This document shows positions 31,843 through 43,402 of a stretch of DNA of 64,000 nucleotides, in pieces. Source of the stretch: Adenophora triphylla var. japonica (Eukaryota > Streptophyta > Magnoliopsida > Asterales > Campanulaceae); contig JAFEMH010002095.1 of assembly GCA_022495995.1 (NCBI GenBank), positions 310,001 through 374,000 of the forward strand, given 5' to 3'. Under the pieces are notes generated by a model. It did no database searches. It had not been told where the DNA came from and saw only the letters and a list, made by a program, of their open reading frames with translations. Position 1 is the first letter of the stretch. Each line of letters opens with the position of its first letter. The position numbers were made by a program, and so were the translations under genes.

Positions 31843-31873
31843 CCGTGCTATTGGCACGGGCACAAAATACTAG
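31843..31873 (+). mobile_element. Helitron 3' terminus (Helitron B)
   Basis: Hairpin CCGTGCTATTGGCACGG, then GCACAAAATA and CTAG, followed by T. Confidence 0.7.
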
Positions 31874-32078
31874 TATACAACAACTAAGAATTCCTTTAGT
31901 ATACCCTCCCTCTCAAAATACCAGTAGTTGTACAATTTTTCACACAAATTAAGAAATGCATTTATAATACATACCTAATAGACTAAATTATCCTTTAAAT
32001 ATTTTGAGTACCTAGACAATTAAATATTTTTAAAATGACAACTATTTTATCATAAATAAGGATAGTTAAGGCAACATG

Positions 32079-33883
32079 TAGGGCTGTAAACGAGTCGAGT
32101 TCGAACGAGTTTTCTGTGTTCGAGCTCGAGCTCGTTTATTTCTTCTCGAGTTCGAGTTTTTCTCGAGTTCGAGTTCGAGTTCAATCGGTGGTTCGAACTC
32201 GAGCTCGATCGAGTTCGAGTTGTTCGCGAGCTACTCGCGAGCTTCTCGAGTCAATCTCGATTTCGAGCTTAAACGATCCGAGTTCGAGTTTGATCTTTTT
32301 TGGAAACAAATTTTCGAGCTTAACGAGTTTATTTCGAGTTCGAGCTTAACGAGTTTATTTCGAGTTCGAGCTTAACAGTTAATTTTTTAACAGATTTTGT
32401 TAACTTTGTATGTAGTATATTAATTTTATTTTTTTTCAATTTTTTTTGGATAAATAATAAAATTAGACTTAAGTTTACTACATACATTTTTTGCAAAAAG
32501 GTTTATAAAAAAAGTTATGAATTTTGAAAGAAATAAAACTTAGCAGTTTTTTGAAAAGAGTTAACTTTTAATTTTTTTTCAATTTTTTTGGATAAGTAAG
32601 ACTATTTTAGACTTTTTTTTTACTACATACAATTTTTGCAAAAAGTTATATAAAAAAAGTTATGAATTTTGAAAGAAATAAAACTTAACTTTTTTAAAAG
32701 AAATTAAAGTAAATAAAAGAAAAAAAGGACGGTGCCCTTAAAATTACAAAAAGGGGAACAACCAATCTTACCCTTATATAAATAAGGGAGGACATTTAGT
32801 AGACTAGTAGTAGTAGTGGTGGTAGTGGTAGTAGTGGTGGTAGTGGTAGTAGTGGTGGTAGTCATAGTGGTGGTGGTGGTGGTGGTAGTAGTGGTAGTGG
32901 TAGTAGTAGTAGTGGTGGTGGTGGTGGTGGTGGTGGTGGTGGTGGTGGTGGTGGTGGTGGTGGTGGTGGTGGTGGTGGTGGTGGTGGTGGTAGTAGTAGT
33001 AGTAGTGGTGGTAGTAGTAGTAGTGGTAGTAGTAGTGGTGGTGGTGGTAGTAGTAATAGTAGTGGTGGTAGTAGCGATAGTAGTGGTGGTGGTAGTAATG
33101 GTGGTAGTATGGTAGTACTAGTAGTGGTAGTAGTGGTGGTAGTAGTAATAGTAGTGGTGGTAGTAGCGATAGTAGTGGTGGTGGTAGTAATGGTGGTAGT
33201 GTGGTAGTACTAGTAGTGGTAGTAGTGGTGGTGGTGGTAGTGATGGTGGTAGTAGTAATAGTAGTGGTGGTAGTAGCGGTAGTAGTGGTAGTAGTGGTGG
33301 TAGTAGTAGTGGTAGTAGTGGTGGTGGTAGTAATGGTGGTAGTAGTGGTAGTAGTGGTAGTAGTTGTGGTGGTAGTGGTAGTGGTAGTGGTAGTGCTGGT
33401 GGTAGTGGTGGTAGTAGTAATAGTAGTGGTAGTAGTGGTAGTGATAGTAGTGGTGGTAGTGGTAATAACTTTTTGAAAAAACTTTTCCAACTAAAAAAAG
33501 TTCAAAACAGTTTTTTTTATCAAAAAATAAAATAATATATATATATGTGTGTGTGTGTATATGAAATAAATGTATAAAATAAAAAATCAAGTTACTGACG
33601 AGCTTCACGAGTCGAGTTCGAGTTCGAGTTCGAGCTCGAGCTCGAGCTCGAGCTGATCACAAACAATGAAAAAATCGAGCTTTTATCGAGTTTATCGAGT
33701 CGAGCTCGAGTCGAGTCGAGTTCGAAACGAGCTTTGTCGAGCTCACGAGTCGAGTCTGTTCGACTCGAAAATTTCACGAGTTAAAATTCTTGTTCGAGCT
33801 CGAGCTCGAGCTTCAACTCGAGCTCATTCGAGTCGAGTTTTTTCGAGTCGAATTCGAGCAACTCGGTTCGCATAACAGCCCTA
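32079..33883. mobile_element. hAT-type non-autonomous element, 1.8 kb
   Basis: Inverted ends TAGGGCTGT...ACAGCCCTA are flanked by perfect 8-bp duplications GCAACATG (32071-32078, 33884-33891). Both ends are packed with TTCGAG/CTCGAGCTCGAG motifs (32090-32370 and 33600-33870), which probably serve as subterminal transposase targets. The centre is a (GTR)n array. No transposase frame was seen. Confidence 0.92.
32806..33465. repeat. (GTG/GTA)n trinucleotide array inside the hAT element
   Basis: About 660 bp of GTG and GTA triplets, with an imperfect duplicated block (33041-33115 vs 33142-33212). It is the reverse-strand equivalent of the array at 23038-24265. Confidence 0.97.
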
Positions 33884-34231
33884 GCAACATGTGTCAAAGT
33901 TTTATGAAAAACTTCAAAACTGCAAGTATTTTGAAATAAAAAATCTCTTCTGAACTGAACTGCAAGCATTTTGGTACGTAGAGAGTAGAATGCAAATGTT
34001 TACTACTCTACATTGATTCAGGATTTAAACTTTTGCTATTAAATGTTTTGTTTCAGCTGCTATAAAAGAAAGATTTTTTTAAAAAAATAACAAAATATTC
34101 CTCCTGAACACCATGGTAGGGGTAAAAGTAGGGTGACAACTGACAATAACATGAATTAGAGATGTTTGGGCAAATGTATCATCAATCATTGAAGGTCAAC
34201 ATAGTCAATATCTACCTATTATTGCAATTAC

Positions 34232-34234
<3 letters not shown>

Positions 34235-34272
<38 letters not shown>
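34235..34272. repeat. Poly(A) tract
   Basis: 38 consecutive A. It could be the tail of an old retroposed sequence, but no SINE or LINE body was recognised upstream. Confidence 0.9.
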
Positions 34273-34274
<2 letters not shown>

Positions 34275-35414
34275 GAAGTTGTATAAACTAAAAGTTTATT
34301 ATTAGCAGCATATGTTTCTTAATGTTGCAAAGATCATCTCTACTCTTAACTTTCTTTACTCTGTCTCTGCCATATAATACCCCTTTCTTCTTCTTCTTCC
34401 ACTAAACCAGAGATACCCTATTACTTACACATCTCTCTTTCTCTAAGCAAACCCTCACAAGCCTTCTCGCTCGTACGCTCCCCACCCCATCCCTTTTTCT
34501 TTAACCATTAACACGAAACAAAAAGAAAAAAAAAAACAAAAAACTTTAAAATTTGCCATTTCTATACCTTTCTTCTTTGCAACCCTCTACCCCCCCCCAT
34601 GTGAAAGAAAGACTAAAAACCTCTGTGGTTGTGATGTGAACTCAAAACGAACTTAAGTTTTTATCTGCAGACTAAAAACCTGATATCTGTAGTTTCCAAT
34701 CCACTGAAACATGGCCTTGGAAATCCATCCTTTTTTTAACTCTATAATCGTCTTCTCTGTTCCTGTACGCTATATAACTGCTGCTGATATTCCACTCCCT
34801 AGTGCTGATGCAAACGGGCTATCCGGGAGATTCAGTCCTTTACTGCTGCAATTTTTAAACATTCGCATGATTACGGAGTTAAACTAGAAAAATGCATCAG
34901 CCAGAGAATATGTAACTTTTTATTAAAAAGTAAAAAATTTAGCCTCCTTTTTCTAAACTAACGATAAAATAGAGTTTCAAGTTAATGACAACATAGCATT
35001 TTCTCCAAATTAACAGGAAAATACAGTTAGACAAGTTAAAGAGGATCTAGCCTTCTTTATCTAAACTTGCGACAGCACAAACATATTTTCCTGTCGTAAG
35101 CAATTTAATGTTCCCGGACACTATGTCAAACTAATAAATATGTCTCCTAGTGACAACATAGATAGAGAAGAGCATGGCAATGTATATTTTATCCAAAATC
35201 ATGACAGCATATACCATTATATATTGTCAGAAGACGAGTCAAGCTAGGGAGGGCACCAAGTTCTAACGTATGGAGTATAAAATAGCATGACCAAGATAGT
35301 GTTTTTTCTTTCAAATTAACGACAACGTGTTGATGATGTAGACTTTCAGACAAAACTGGTTTAAACAAGAAAGACAAACGAGATTTATATTTCATTGCTT
35401 GATATGGAAGAAAT
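34273..35414. other. Intergenic sequence between the poly(A) tract and the CCCH gene
   Basis: 34360-34600 is pyrimidine-rich and looks like a plant 5' leader on the plus strand. A 59-codon frame starts at 34711 (MALEIHPFF), without recognised similarity. On the minus strand this is the region downstream of the CCCH gene. Confidence 0.4.
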
Positions 35415-37813
35415 TTATTGACATAATAAAACAGGGGCAACAGTGGAAATTACTGGTTGATGTTCATTCCTATTATTCCCACCAAACCAAAAATAGTTGT
35501 AGGGAATAATATCATACCTCTCTTGCTCATTGTACTTGGTGTTGATTTGCCTAACATTTTCCTCACTAGCTGTACCATTATTCAAAATCAAGAGAGAGAG
35601 AGAGAGTGAGAGATAAAAAAAAAAAAAAAAAAACTACTCCCTCCGTCCCATAGAGATGTTCCCATTTCCCATTTTTGTTTGTTCAGAAAAGATAGTCCCA
35701 TTTCCGCAATTCTCTAGTGTTGAAACCATTGAACTTCCAAAATTGCCAACCAAGGTAGAACAGGGAGAGAGGAGAGGAAGGGAGTCAACCAAGGAAGAAG
35801 AGAAAGTAATGAGTAATAACTAAACCTCATTAAGGTTAGTGATGAATAGGAGAATAAGTTGTTAAAATGTTTGAATAGTCAAATGGGACTATCATTATGG
35901 GACGAAGGCAGTACGTAATAACACTAGAGAATAACTATAAGTAATGCATTGCTGTAATAATGGGAAACCTTCTGAATGCTTGAACTCATCAACTGAGTAG
36001 CCAAAATACGGCATATGGTTTGAACCCTTAGCTGCTAACTGCATCTCTGACAGACGCCTTCTCTCAAACTCAAGTATCTGCTCATGTTCTTCCATGAGTT
36101 GCTGCTTCTTCACCAATCTCGCATCACACATTATAGGCACTGCATATTAACATATAAGTATATAACCGTGAAATGAGAATTATTTTTGGCGTCGATCTCA
36201 GAAAATAAGCACATTTTACAGTTCTTTTGAATTTATTCTCACTTGACTGAAACTCTGATTCTGCTTCGTAGTACATATGCTGAAATTTATCGATGTACTT
36301 CCTGCATATAAAGAAAAAACAAACTCAGAATTTTGAACGTGCAAAAGTTAAAAAGCTAACAAAACTCAAGAAACTCCAAAAAAGAAAACAGAACAAATTA
36401 TGGAATTCCCACTTTGAATTTCAAATAAAGCAAGTTTTGTACCTATCAATCCTTGACTTTTCCCGGTAAGGTTTCACCAAAACTCGGGCCCCACAAACAA
36501 AATGAGGATTCCCTTTTGCCAGAATCTGTTTAACTATCTCTGCAAAAACAAAGGTTACAAATCCAAACATTCTCTTTTGCTGACAAGGAATCCTTACATC
36601 TTGAACTGGTCCAAACTTGCTGGATAGAAGAAAAATGAGGAAATTTCAGAATAGATTAAATCAATTTTGAATGTCTAGTATCTAACAGTTTTGAATTCCA
36701 ATCCCTTACTTAAAATAGTTGGAAACATCTTGCTCAGTGAAAGTGCTCTCAGCTGGAAAAGTCAAATATATCTGCCTAGACCCCGCAACAATACCTCCAT
36801 GTTCATTTCTTTCTCCTGTGTAATCCATGTATTTTGGAATATCGTCCGCCAAAATCACTGAATGCTGCCCATGAGGTCTGTTTCAGAATAAAGATACTAA
36901 TGAACTTAAACATTCTAGTCAGATACCCATAAAATAAAAGAAAAGAGAAAAGTCCCAAGATTAACCTATCGATGAGACGGATACTATTCTTCAACCGTGC
37001 AAGAAGCTTAGTTAGGCTATAACCAGATTTTCCATGCCGTTGACTCTCGGTAAGGTACCCCTCAGCCTGAAGTGTCTTCCCAAACTTCTCATAATACAAC
37101 ATGGGCAAAGAAGCAATTGAAACGGGGCATCCTCTTCTAGATTTCAGTAGCTCAGTGAGCTCCATCTCTAGTCTCTCAAGGGAACCCGGTGAGAAAATAT
37201 GATCATCCATATCGTTTGAGGTTGGGCTAAAGAACTGAGAAAAACTTTCCGGCATTGGATGGCCATGGAAGTACTTACAGTTGCTTCCATGCCTGCAGAA
37301 CCCTTTGTTGAAGTAATGGCAAATCTTGACAGGGAAGTCAGGCAGGCTTGGTGACCTCCGGTTGGCTCGTGGGCCCAATGCAGGTTCAGGGTAATAGCAA
37401 TTAATCGAGAAATCAGAGCCAACAGAGTTATTGAGCTCGAGCTGATCATCCAAGGGCAGAAACTGTAATTGATGCTGAAGGCGGTATTCATCAGGAAAAG
37501 AAGAGTAGCCCTGAGGAACGAATTCCACAGTATGAGGATGGGGATCACCATATGGGATTGGAACTCGAACGGTTATTGGAACTTGAGAGGGTGACAATGG
37601 TGAGGAAACGGCGGTCTTCGAGGATAGTGAAAGGTCCATTTTAGCCTTGTCAACTAAAGAGTAGATCAACTTATCAGGGCCAAAGGCCAACCTGATCATA
37701 TCCCTCTCGCCGTGATCTTGTAATAGGAGATAACCAATTATCTTAGAGACATTTTCGGGCTCAATTTTCTGGATCCTATTGTAAACAACTTTCGTAGACT
37801 CGGAAAAATCCAT
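35415..37813 (-). CDS. CCCH zinc finger protein with OST-HTH and RRM domains (plant C3H46/C3H53-like)
   Basis: Predicted minus-strand exons: 37813-36966, 36877-36710, 36619-36443, 36301-36243, 36139-35969 and 35569-35415. They join in frame to about 525 residues with GT-AG introns. Domains in order: an N-terminal PABC-like helix bundle (1-60; [20 protein letters not shown]); a CCCH finger (C165, C173, C179, H183; [19 protein letters not shown]); an OST-HTH/LOTUS RNA-binding domain (about 212-295); an RRM (about 316-395; [30 protein letters not shown]); and a C-terminal helix [20 protein letters not shown]. These features mark a family of plant RNA-binding proteins probably acting in mRNA regulation. 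The start is the first ATG of the conserved N-terminus. The last exon is the least sure: a MITE and a CT tract lie in the last intron, and the C-terminus is unlike the family's as I remember it. Confidence 0.85.
35589..35634. repeat. (AG)n and poly(A) tract in the last intron of the CCCH gene
   Basis: Read on the minus strand it is T-rich then CT-rich and lies just before the proposed last-exon acceptor, where it may serve as polypyrimidine tract. Confidence 0.8.
35637..35911. mobile_element. Stowaway-like MITE in the last intron of the CCCH gene
   Basis: Inverted ends CTCCCTCCGTCCCATA and (reverse) CTGCCTTCGTCCCATA, flanked by TA. Length 275 bp. Confidence 0.85.
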
Positions 37814-39927
37814 CTTTAATTTTAACCTAATGAAAGAAACATGTTGATTGAAATTTCAGTGGATCGAGAATTAAAAAATGACGCATGATGTGAAGTTGAA
37901 AAGTGGATCAACTTCGATCAAATTTATGGTTAAGAAAAGATACTGACAAAGTAAATAAAATGCTTTTTAGATCATTAAAAACTATGAAATAAAAGACACT
38001 TAAAAAAAAAAAAACAAGGTTAAATAGTGTGATAACATGTACTCCATTTGATTCAAATGGACACTTCAGAAAAGATTCTGGTTCTATAATTCGTCAATAA
38101 ATCCATTTGAAAAACTACAAAGAAAAAAAGAAAGATAACAATAAAAAAGGAATAAAAAATAATAATACAAGAATATTATGTTTCGAAGAAGAAATAATAA
38201 CAGTTTACACATATGTAATTTCTTTATATGAGGAAAAATATTAAATTTGTTACAGAAAACTGGAAACAATGTCATAAGAAAATATGTAGAACTTAAAATA
38301 GATGATAATCTGCCCCTTCATATTGTTATCTAAGTATTTGATTTGATGATTTTGAACCAGCAATTATGCAAAAAAGATCACAAAACTGATGAAAATACAA
38401 AATGAAACCTCAAAAGCATTTATTTTCCTAGAGTATTCTGAAACATATAAAAGGAAAACCATCATGGTTGACCATACCAACTACCAAGAGAGCAGATCTT
38501 TTGTCCCCCTAATTAGAATCAAGAAGGCTTTTCATTCTCTACCATTCTACACAAACACCACATAGATGGAGTTTGATGATAAAAATTGAGGGGAAAATCC
38601 AACATGAGTTGGTAGAGAACCGCAGAATATTTTTCATTTTGAAATTCAACTTACATATCCACAAGGCAAAAATGCTTGTGCTCTCTCTCTCTCTCTCTCT
38701 CTCTCTGACAATTAAGCAAACAGTTCTTGTGTGGATTGGAGAGAGTGACATCTTCATTAAAGTTGAGTTTTGAATATTTGACTTTTTCTTGAAACCCCTC
38801 ATCCAGTTTTCAATAAGAATCTATCAAATTGTCAAAGAAAAAACAACAAAAAAAAAAAAAAAACAGAAAAAAGCATTTCTGACATTCCACTTTTAAACTC
38901 AACAAGCAGATAACAGTTGTGTAGTTATATAGGAGAATTTCATGAGCATATACATGGGAAAAATCCAAACTTTAGCAGATTCAACCCACCCCCTCTCCAG
39001 GCTCCAATCAAATCTTCCATATTCATCAGAAACAAACCCATGTCAAAGTTCATTTGATTTTCTTTAAAAAAAATTATTATTAAGAACGACTAAAAAAAAT
39101 TGAATAATTAAACAGAGCAATTTAAAGGAATAATCTGAAACACCTACCTAATTCAACAAGCAGGGTTCAAAGACATTGAAACTCTTCCATGAACTGATTC
39201 ACTGCACCATTTCTCCTTGTTCAAACCCTTGTTTACTTTCTCTCTCTAAAACAACACCAGTTAGTTTTTCTCTCTCTTGCTTCAAAGGCAAAAAATTGAC
39301 AGAGAGGATAGCCTTTAAAGGCGCCCTTTGTCTTTAGTTCAAAAACACACACCAATTAACTCTCAATTGAAAATAACTACTAGTCATTTGTTCATACTTA
39401 AAAGAAAGACACAGCCTTTTTTATTAAATTCTATTTTTGAAATGCTCTTTCTTATTTAAGAATGTTCATTATTATATCAATAAATAACTTCCCATTTTAA
39501 TTTTATCTACAAGATTTGCGGGAATTTATTCAATTTGCGCCTCAAATGTCGAACAAGTTGAAAAAATCCCACCAATCTAAATGTCAAATTTGCCCTCTTT
39601 GGCATGTTTTTATTTAATTTAAATTTTTTTTTGAAATGGCGTGGTCCCAAAAATGGATAATTGGATATACCTAGGTGGCTCCCAATTTAAAAATACAGGT
39701 CAGCAAGGGGTGGAAGATAAAATAAATAAGGGAGTATTTTAATGAGGAGTTATCCACTGTATTTGCAAGTACAATTTTTATGGAACAAGCGAATCACCGC
39801 TTGATTATCACAAAGGCCAATTGGGTCCCACAATTGTCTGCTTGGGACCCATAACCTATTCGGCGGAAGTAAAGATCAGAAGGTATTCCAACAGAGGTGC
39901 ATTGAGAAGTGGCTAGGTACTATATAT
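37814..39927 (-). promoter_or_regulatory. Presumed 5' untranslated and promoter region of the CCCH gene
   Basis: Read from the minus strand, 39330-39170 is CT-rich leader-like sequence and is followed by a possible donor AG/GTAGGTG near 39150. A leader intron from there to just before the ATG (37813) is therefore possible. A (CT)n tract lies at 38682-38706. No clear TATA box was fixed. No other gene was recognised in this 2.1-kb stretch. Confidence 0.4.
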
Positions 39928-40235
39928 TCCCTCCGTCCCGCTCGAAAGGTTAATTTTGTCTCCTAGCACGAAAATTAAGAAATGAATAAGAAAAGTGATA
40001 TAAGAAAGAGAAAAAAGTTAAATGTTGTGAGTATGAAAAATTAAATAGGAGAGAGAATGAGTGGGAGGAATAGTTAGGAGAGAGAATGTTGTGAGTGTAA
40101 AAGTAAAGTAGGAGAGAGAATGAGTGGGGTAGGAAGAGTATAAAAATAATAAAAACTTTCCTTTTTGGGGTTGTGCCCTTTTAAATGGGACGATCAAAAA
40201 GAAAATTTGTGCCCTTTCGGACGGGACGGAGGGAG
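39928..40235. mobile_element. Stowaway-like MITE 1 of a cluster
   Basis: Inverted ends TCCCTCCGTCCCGCTCGAAA and (reverse) CTCCCTCCGTCCCGTCCGAA. Internal blocks AGGAGAGAGAATGAGTGG and GTTGTGAGT recur, as in the neighbouring MITEs. Confidence 0.85.
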
Positions 40236-40289
40236 TACAGTAAAAGTAAAAGACCCTCTCATATCTCTAATTGAATGTGATTTCACATA

Positions 40290-40563
40290 CTCCCTCCGTC
40301 CCGCTAGTAACCGCACTGTTACTGTTTGCACGAAAATTAAGGAAAAAAATAATGATATAAATGTTGTGAGTGTTAAAGTAAAATAGGAGAGAGAATGAGT
40401 AGAGGGAATAGTAAATTATAATGGTGTTGTGAGTATTAAAATAATGTAGGAGAGAGAATGAGTGGAGGAAATAGTAAATATTCTTTGCCATTTTAGGAAG
40501 TGTGCGATTTGTAATGGGACGCCCAAAATAGAAAATGTGTGGTTTGTAGCGGGACAGAGGGAG
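40290..40563. mobile_element. Stowaway-like MITE 2 of the cluster
   Basis: Inverted ends CTCCCTCCGTCCCGCTAGTA and (reverse) CTCCCTCTGTCCCGCTACAA; TA on both sides. It contains AATGGTGTTGTGAGTATTAA like the MITE at 24536. Confidence 0.88.
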
Positions 40564-40567
40564 TATA

Positions 40568-40849
40568 CTCCCACCGTTTCAAACCTATATGCTCATTTAA
40601 TTTGATGTTTGGTGTGGGAATTAAGAAAAGTGGGTAATGAATAAAATGTTGTGAGTATAAAAGTAAAATAGGAGAGATAATAAGTGGAGAAAATAGTAAA
40701 GTTGATTGGTGTTGTGAGTATAAAACTAAAATAGGAGAGAGAATGAGTGAAGGGAATAGTAAAAATTCTTTGCCATTTTAAAAAAAGAGTATGTAAGTTT
40801 GAGATGCCCAAAATAACAAAATGGGTATGTAGATTTGGGACGGAGGGAG
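40568..40849. mobile_element. Stowaway-like MITE 3 of the cluster
   Basis: Inverted ends CTCCCACCGTTTCAAACCTA and (reverse) CTCCCTCCGTCCCAAATCTA. It is separated from MITE 2 by only TATA. Confidence 0.85.
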
Positions 40850-41036
40850 TAATCTTTTACCATAACGGGCCAAATTTTTTTTAACGACTATGTCATGAGG
40901 TGAGAAAAAGGTTAGAACCTGATGCTTATCACGAATAGATTTGTTTTCACCACTAAGAATTTCTTTCAAACATAAATAAAAAGACAATAATGGTATAATC
41001 ATAATTAAAACATGTAAACCGTTGGATAAGTTTCTA

Positions 41037-41324
41037 CTCCCTCCGTCCCGCTCGAAAAGTCACAAATTTTTATTTTGATCGTCCCATTTAAAAAGGCATT
41101 TTCCCAAAAAGAAAAGTTTTTATTACTATTTCACCCACTCATTCTCTCTCCTACTTTACTTTTACACTCACAACATTCTCTCTCTTAACTATTCCTCCCA
41201 CTCATTCTCTCTCCTATTTAATTTTTCATACTCACAACATTTAAACTTTTTCTCTTTCCTACATCACTTTCCTTAATTTGCGTGCGAGATCCATTTTGTG
41301 GCTTTTCGAGCGGAACAGAGGGAA
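41037..41324. mobile_element. Stowaway-like MITE 4 of the cluster, opposite orientation to MITE 1
   Basis: Inverted ends CTCCCTCCGTCCCGCTCGAA and (reverse) TTCCCTCTGTTCCGCTCGAA. The interior is the reverse complement of MITE 1 blocks (CCTACTTTACTTTTACACTC, CTCATTCTCTCTCC). Confidence 0.87.
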
Positions 41325-41403
41325 TATATTAGTAAGGTATACAAAGATTTATTTCAATGCAATGCACTACACATTTTCAATATAATGTTTTTACTATAAA
41401 TAC

Positions 41404-41976
41404 CAGTGTTCTAAAAATTGGGCTAGGCGGCCGCCTAGGCGGGGCCTAGGTGCTAGGCGGGGCCCAGGCGCCGCGACTTTTCTCTAGGCGGTCAATTAGG
41501 CGTTAGGCGGTCTAGGCGGTCCTAGGCGGTCTAGGCAGACCAGGCGGTCTGGGCGAATTTAGGCGGGTCTAGGAGGTCTAAGTAATATTTTTTTTTTTTT
41601 TTTTTTATTTTTTTAATTTTTTATTTTTTTTTTTAAAATTTACCCTTAAATGACGTCGTTTTATAAAGATTGAAAATGAAAACAAATAACACATGGTTGA
41701 ATTTGACTTAACCTTAGTTTATGTTGTAGATGATGGAATACATTTATAATTTTCATATGCTCTATAACCTTGTGTCAAAATTCTCGGCCCCACCTATGGA
41801 ATATATATTTGAATTTGTCACTATGTATTATGTATGGACAGAAACTATGAAATATATATAAAAATGTATGTAAATTCGCGGCCCCGCCTAGGCCCTGCCT
41901 CGACCCCGCCTAGGCGCTCTAGGCGTTAGGCCCGACCTCGCCGCCTAAAAGCCGCCTAGCGATTTTTAGAACCTTG
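41404..41976. mobile_element. hAT-type MITE rich in GGCCTAGGCG motifs
   Basis: Ends CAGTGTTCTAAAAATTGG and (reverse) CAAGGTTCTAAAAATCGC are followed by GCTAGGCGGC-type subterminal repeats. They are flanked by ATAAATAC and ATAAATAT (seven of eight bases). Length 573 bp. Confidence 0.85.
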
Positions 41977-41984
41977 ATAAATAT

Positions 41985-42544
41985 CGTTGTCCTTATCAAA
42001 ATTATTGTTGGGAAAAAAACTATTGTATAATTTAATTATAATTTTTTATATTTGCATGTATGCCACGTGTGTGTCAAGACAACCTTAATCTTAATCTGTA
42101 CACCCGGAACACAATCGAGTTTTTTTGTTTCAGTTTGCCACACATGCAGATAGAAGAAATCTAGACTGCAACCTCCATCCACTTAATTGCTAGGGTGGGC
42201 TCCACATTTGACTTGAGTCAACTCCTAGCTGTCAAAGTGGGCTGATGATGGCAATTGGTTGTAATTTTGGCAAGTAGGAGAGGGCAATAATGTAAGATGA
42301 AAATAAAGAAGGGTAAAGTTGCTGGATTTTGGGGGTTGTTTTGACCGATTCAAGCGGCGGAGATGGCGGCGGTGCGGTTACCGTCAACCCGAACCGAATG
42401 GAGAATCGAAGTTGGATTTTTGGGTGTAGAACGAAGGGTTTGGGGGAGGGGGGAGGGGTTAAGAGATTTCCGGCTACAGAACCGGGCTTCCAAGTTGAAG
42501 ATCGAAGCTGGACCTACCCGTGCGCTGCGGTGCGGTTGATCTCC
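41985..42544. other. Intergenic sequence, no gene supported
   Basis: Mixed-composition sequence with G-rich stretches at 42325-42460. The open frame 42329-42862 is mostly extended by the microsatellite. Confidence 0.5.
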
Positions 42545-42707
42545 CCTTTTCTTTTCTTTTATTTTTATTTTTATTTTTATTTTTATTTTTATTTTTTTTT
42601 TTATTTTTATTTTTATTTTTATTTTTATTTTTATTTTTATTTTTATTTTTATTTTTATTTTTATTTTTATTTTTATTTTTATTTTTATTTTTATTTTTAT
42701 TTTTTAT

Positions 42708-42739
<32 letters not shown>

Positions 42740-42845
42740 TATTTTTTTTTATTTTTATTTTTTATTTTTTTTTTATTTTTATTTTTATTTTTATTTTTAT
42801 TTTTTTATTATTATTTATTGTATTTTATTATTATTATTTTTTTTT
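42545..42845. repeat. (TTTTTA)n microsatellite
   Basis: About 300 bp of TTTTTA units degenerating to TTA at the right end. Confidence 0.97.
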
Positions 42846-42852
42846 TAAACTA

Positions 42853-43315
42853 TGCCCGATAAGTTCTAAAAAGTTTCATAATACCCGATAAGTTCCCATT
42901 GTTGTATTATGATGTTGTATTATGTTTGAAAATACAACATCAATTAAAGCCATAATATCTTGCATTCGACCGCCGTGGCCGAGTCCAAAGCCCGTGGGCC
43001 GTGACAGATTCCGACCTCCGACGACCGGATTTCGGCATTCGGCGGCCGGATTTCGGCCAAAATTGCCGAATTCCGGTGAAAATTGACCGGATTCCGGCGA
43101 AAATTGACCGGAATCCGACATGCGGCGATAGCAGACGGCAGCGGCAGAGCTGGGCTGTGGCGGAGGCGGTGGTGCGGATGCAGTATTATGATTTTAAACT
43201 ACTGCATAACTAAATGTTGTATTATACATAATACAGCATGAGAACTTATGGGGCATTTTAATACAATGAAAAACTTAGTAAAAAGTGATTTGTTTCAAAA
43301 GGAACTTATAGGACA
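42853..43315. mobile_element. Inverted-repeat element, MITE-like
   Basis: Left end TGCCCGATAAGTTC, then CCCGATAAGTTCCCATTG and GTTGTATTATG. The right end reversed gives TGTCCTATAAGTTCC, then CCCCATAAGTTCTCATG and CTGTATTATG. The two ends match over at least 60 bases with gaps. The interior has tandem CGACCGGATTTCGGC-type units (43020-43120). A target duplication was not clear. Confidence 0.55.
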
Positions 43316-43402
43316 AATTTCCTTTTTTTTTACTTAAAGTCGTACCTGGTAATAGAGATATTACTCCCCAAGTCATACTTTTAAGGGAAAATAGCGTTTT
43401 AG

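Larger units (their letters stand above)
20507..31873 (+). mobile_element. Helitron B (inferred), containing a MULE-type MITE and a CACTA element
   Basis: The proposed 5' end TCTATATTACAATAGAG at 20507 is directly after the CTAG of Helitron A and starts with TC as Helitrons do. The 3' end at 31873 has hairpin CCGTGCTATTGGCACGG (31843-31859) and ends ACTAG before T. The two 3' ends are clearly related. After removing the CACTA and MITE insertions the element would be about 2.4 kb and carry the dioxygenase fragment. The 5' boundary is inference. Confidence 0.5.

Noticed and set aside
32804..33608. Poly-Thr, poly-Val and His/Tyr frames
   Set aside because: Same reason: translation of the (GTR)n array inside the hAT element.
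32116..33969. Ser/Arg- and Glu/Leu-rich frames at the hAT ends
   Set aside because: Produced by TTCGAG/CTCGAG subterminal repeats.
34711..34889. 59-codon plus-strand frame starting MALEIHPFF
   Set aside because: Good ATG context but no recognised similarity, no neighbouring exons and short length; noted only.
42329..42891. 177- and 123-codon frames rich in Phe/Tyr/Leu
   Set aside because: Mostly the (TTTTTA)n microsatellite.
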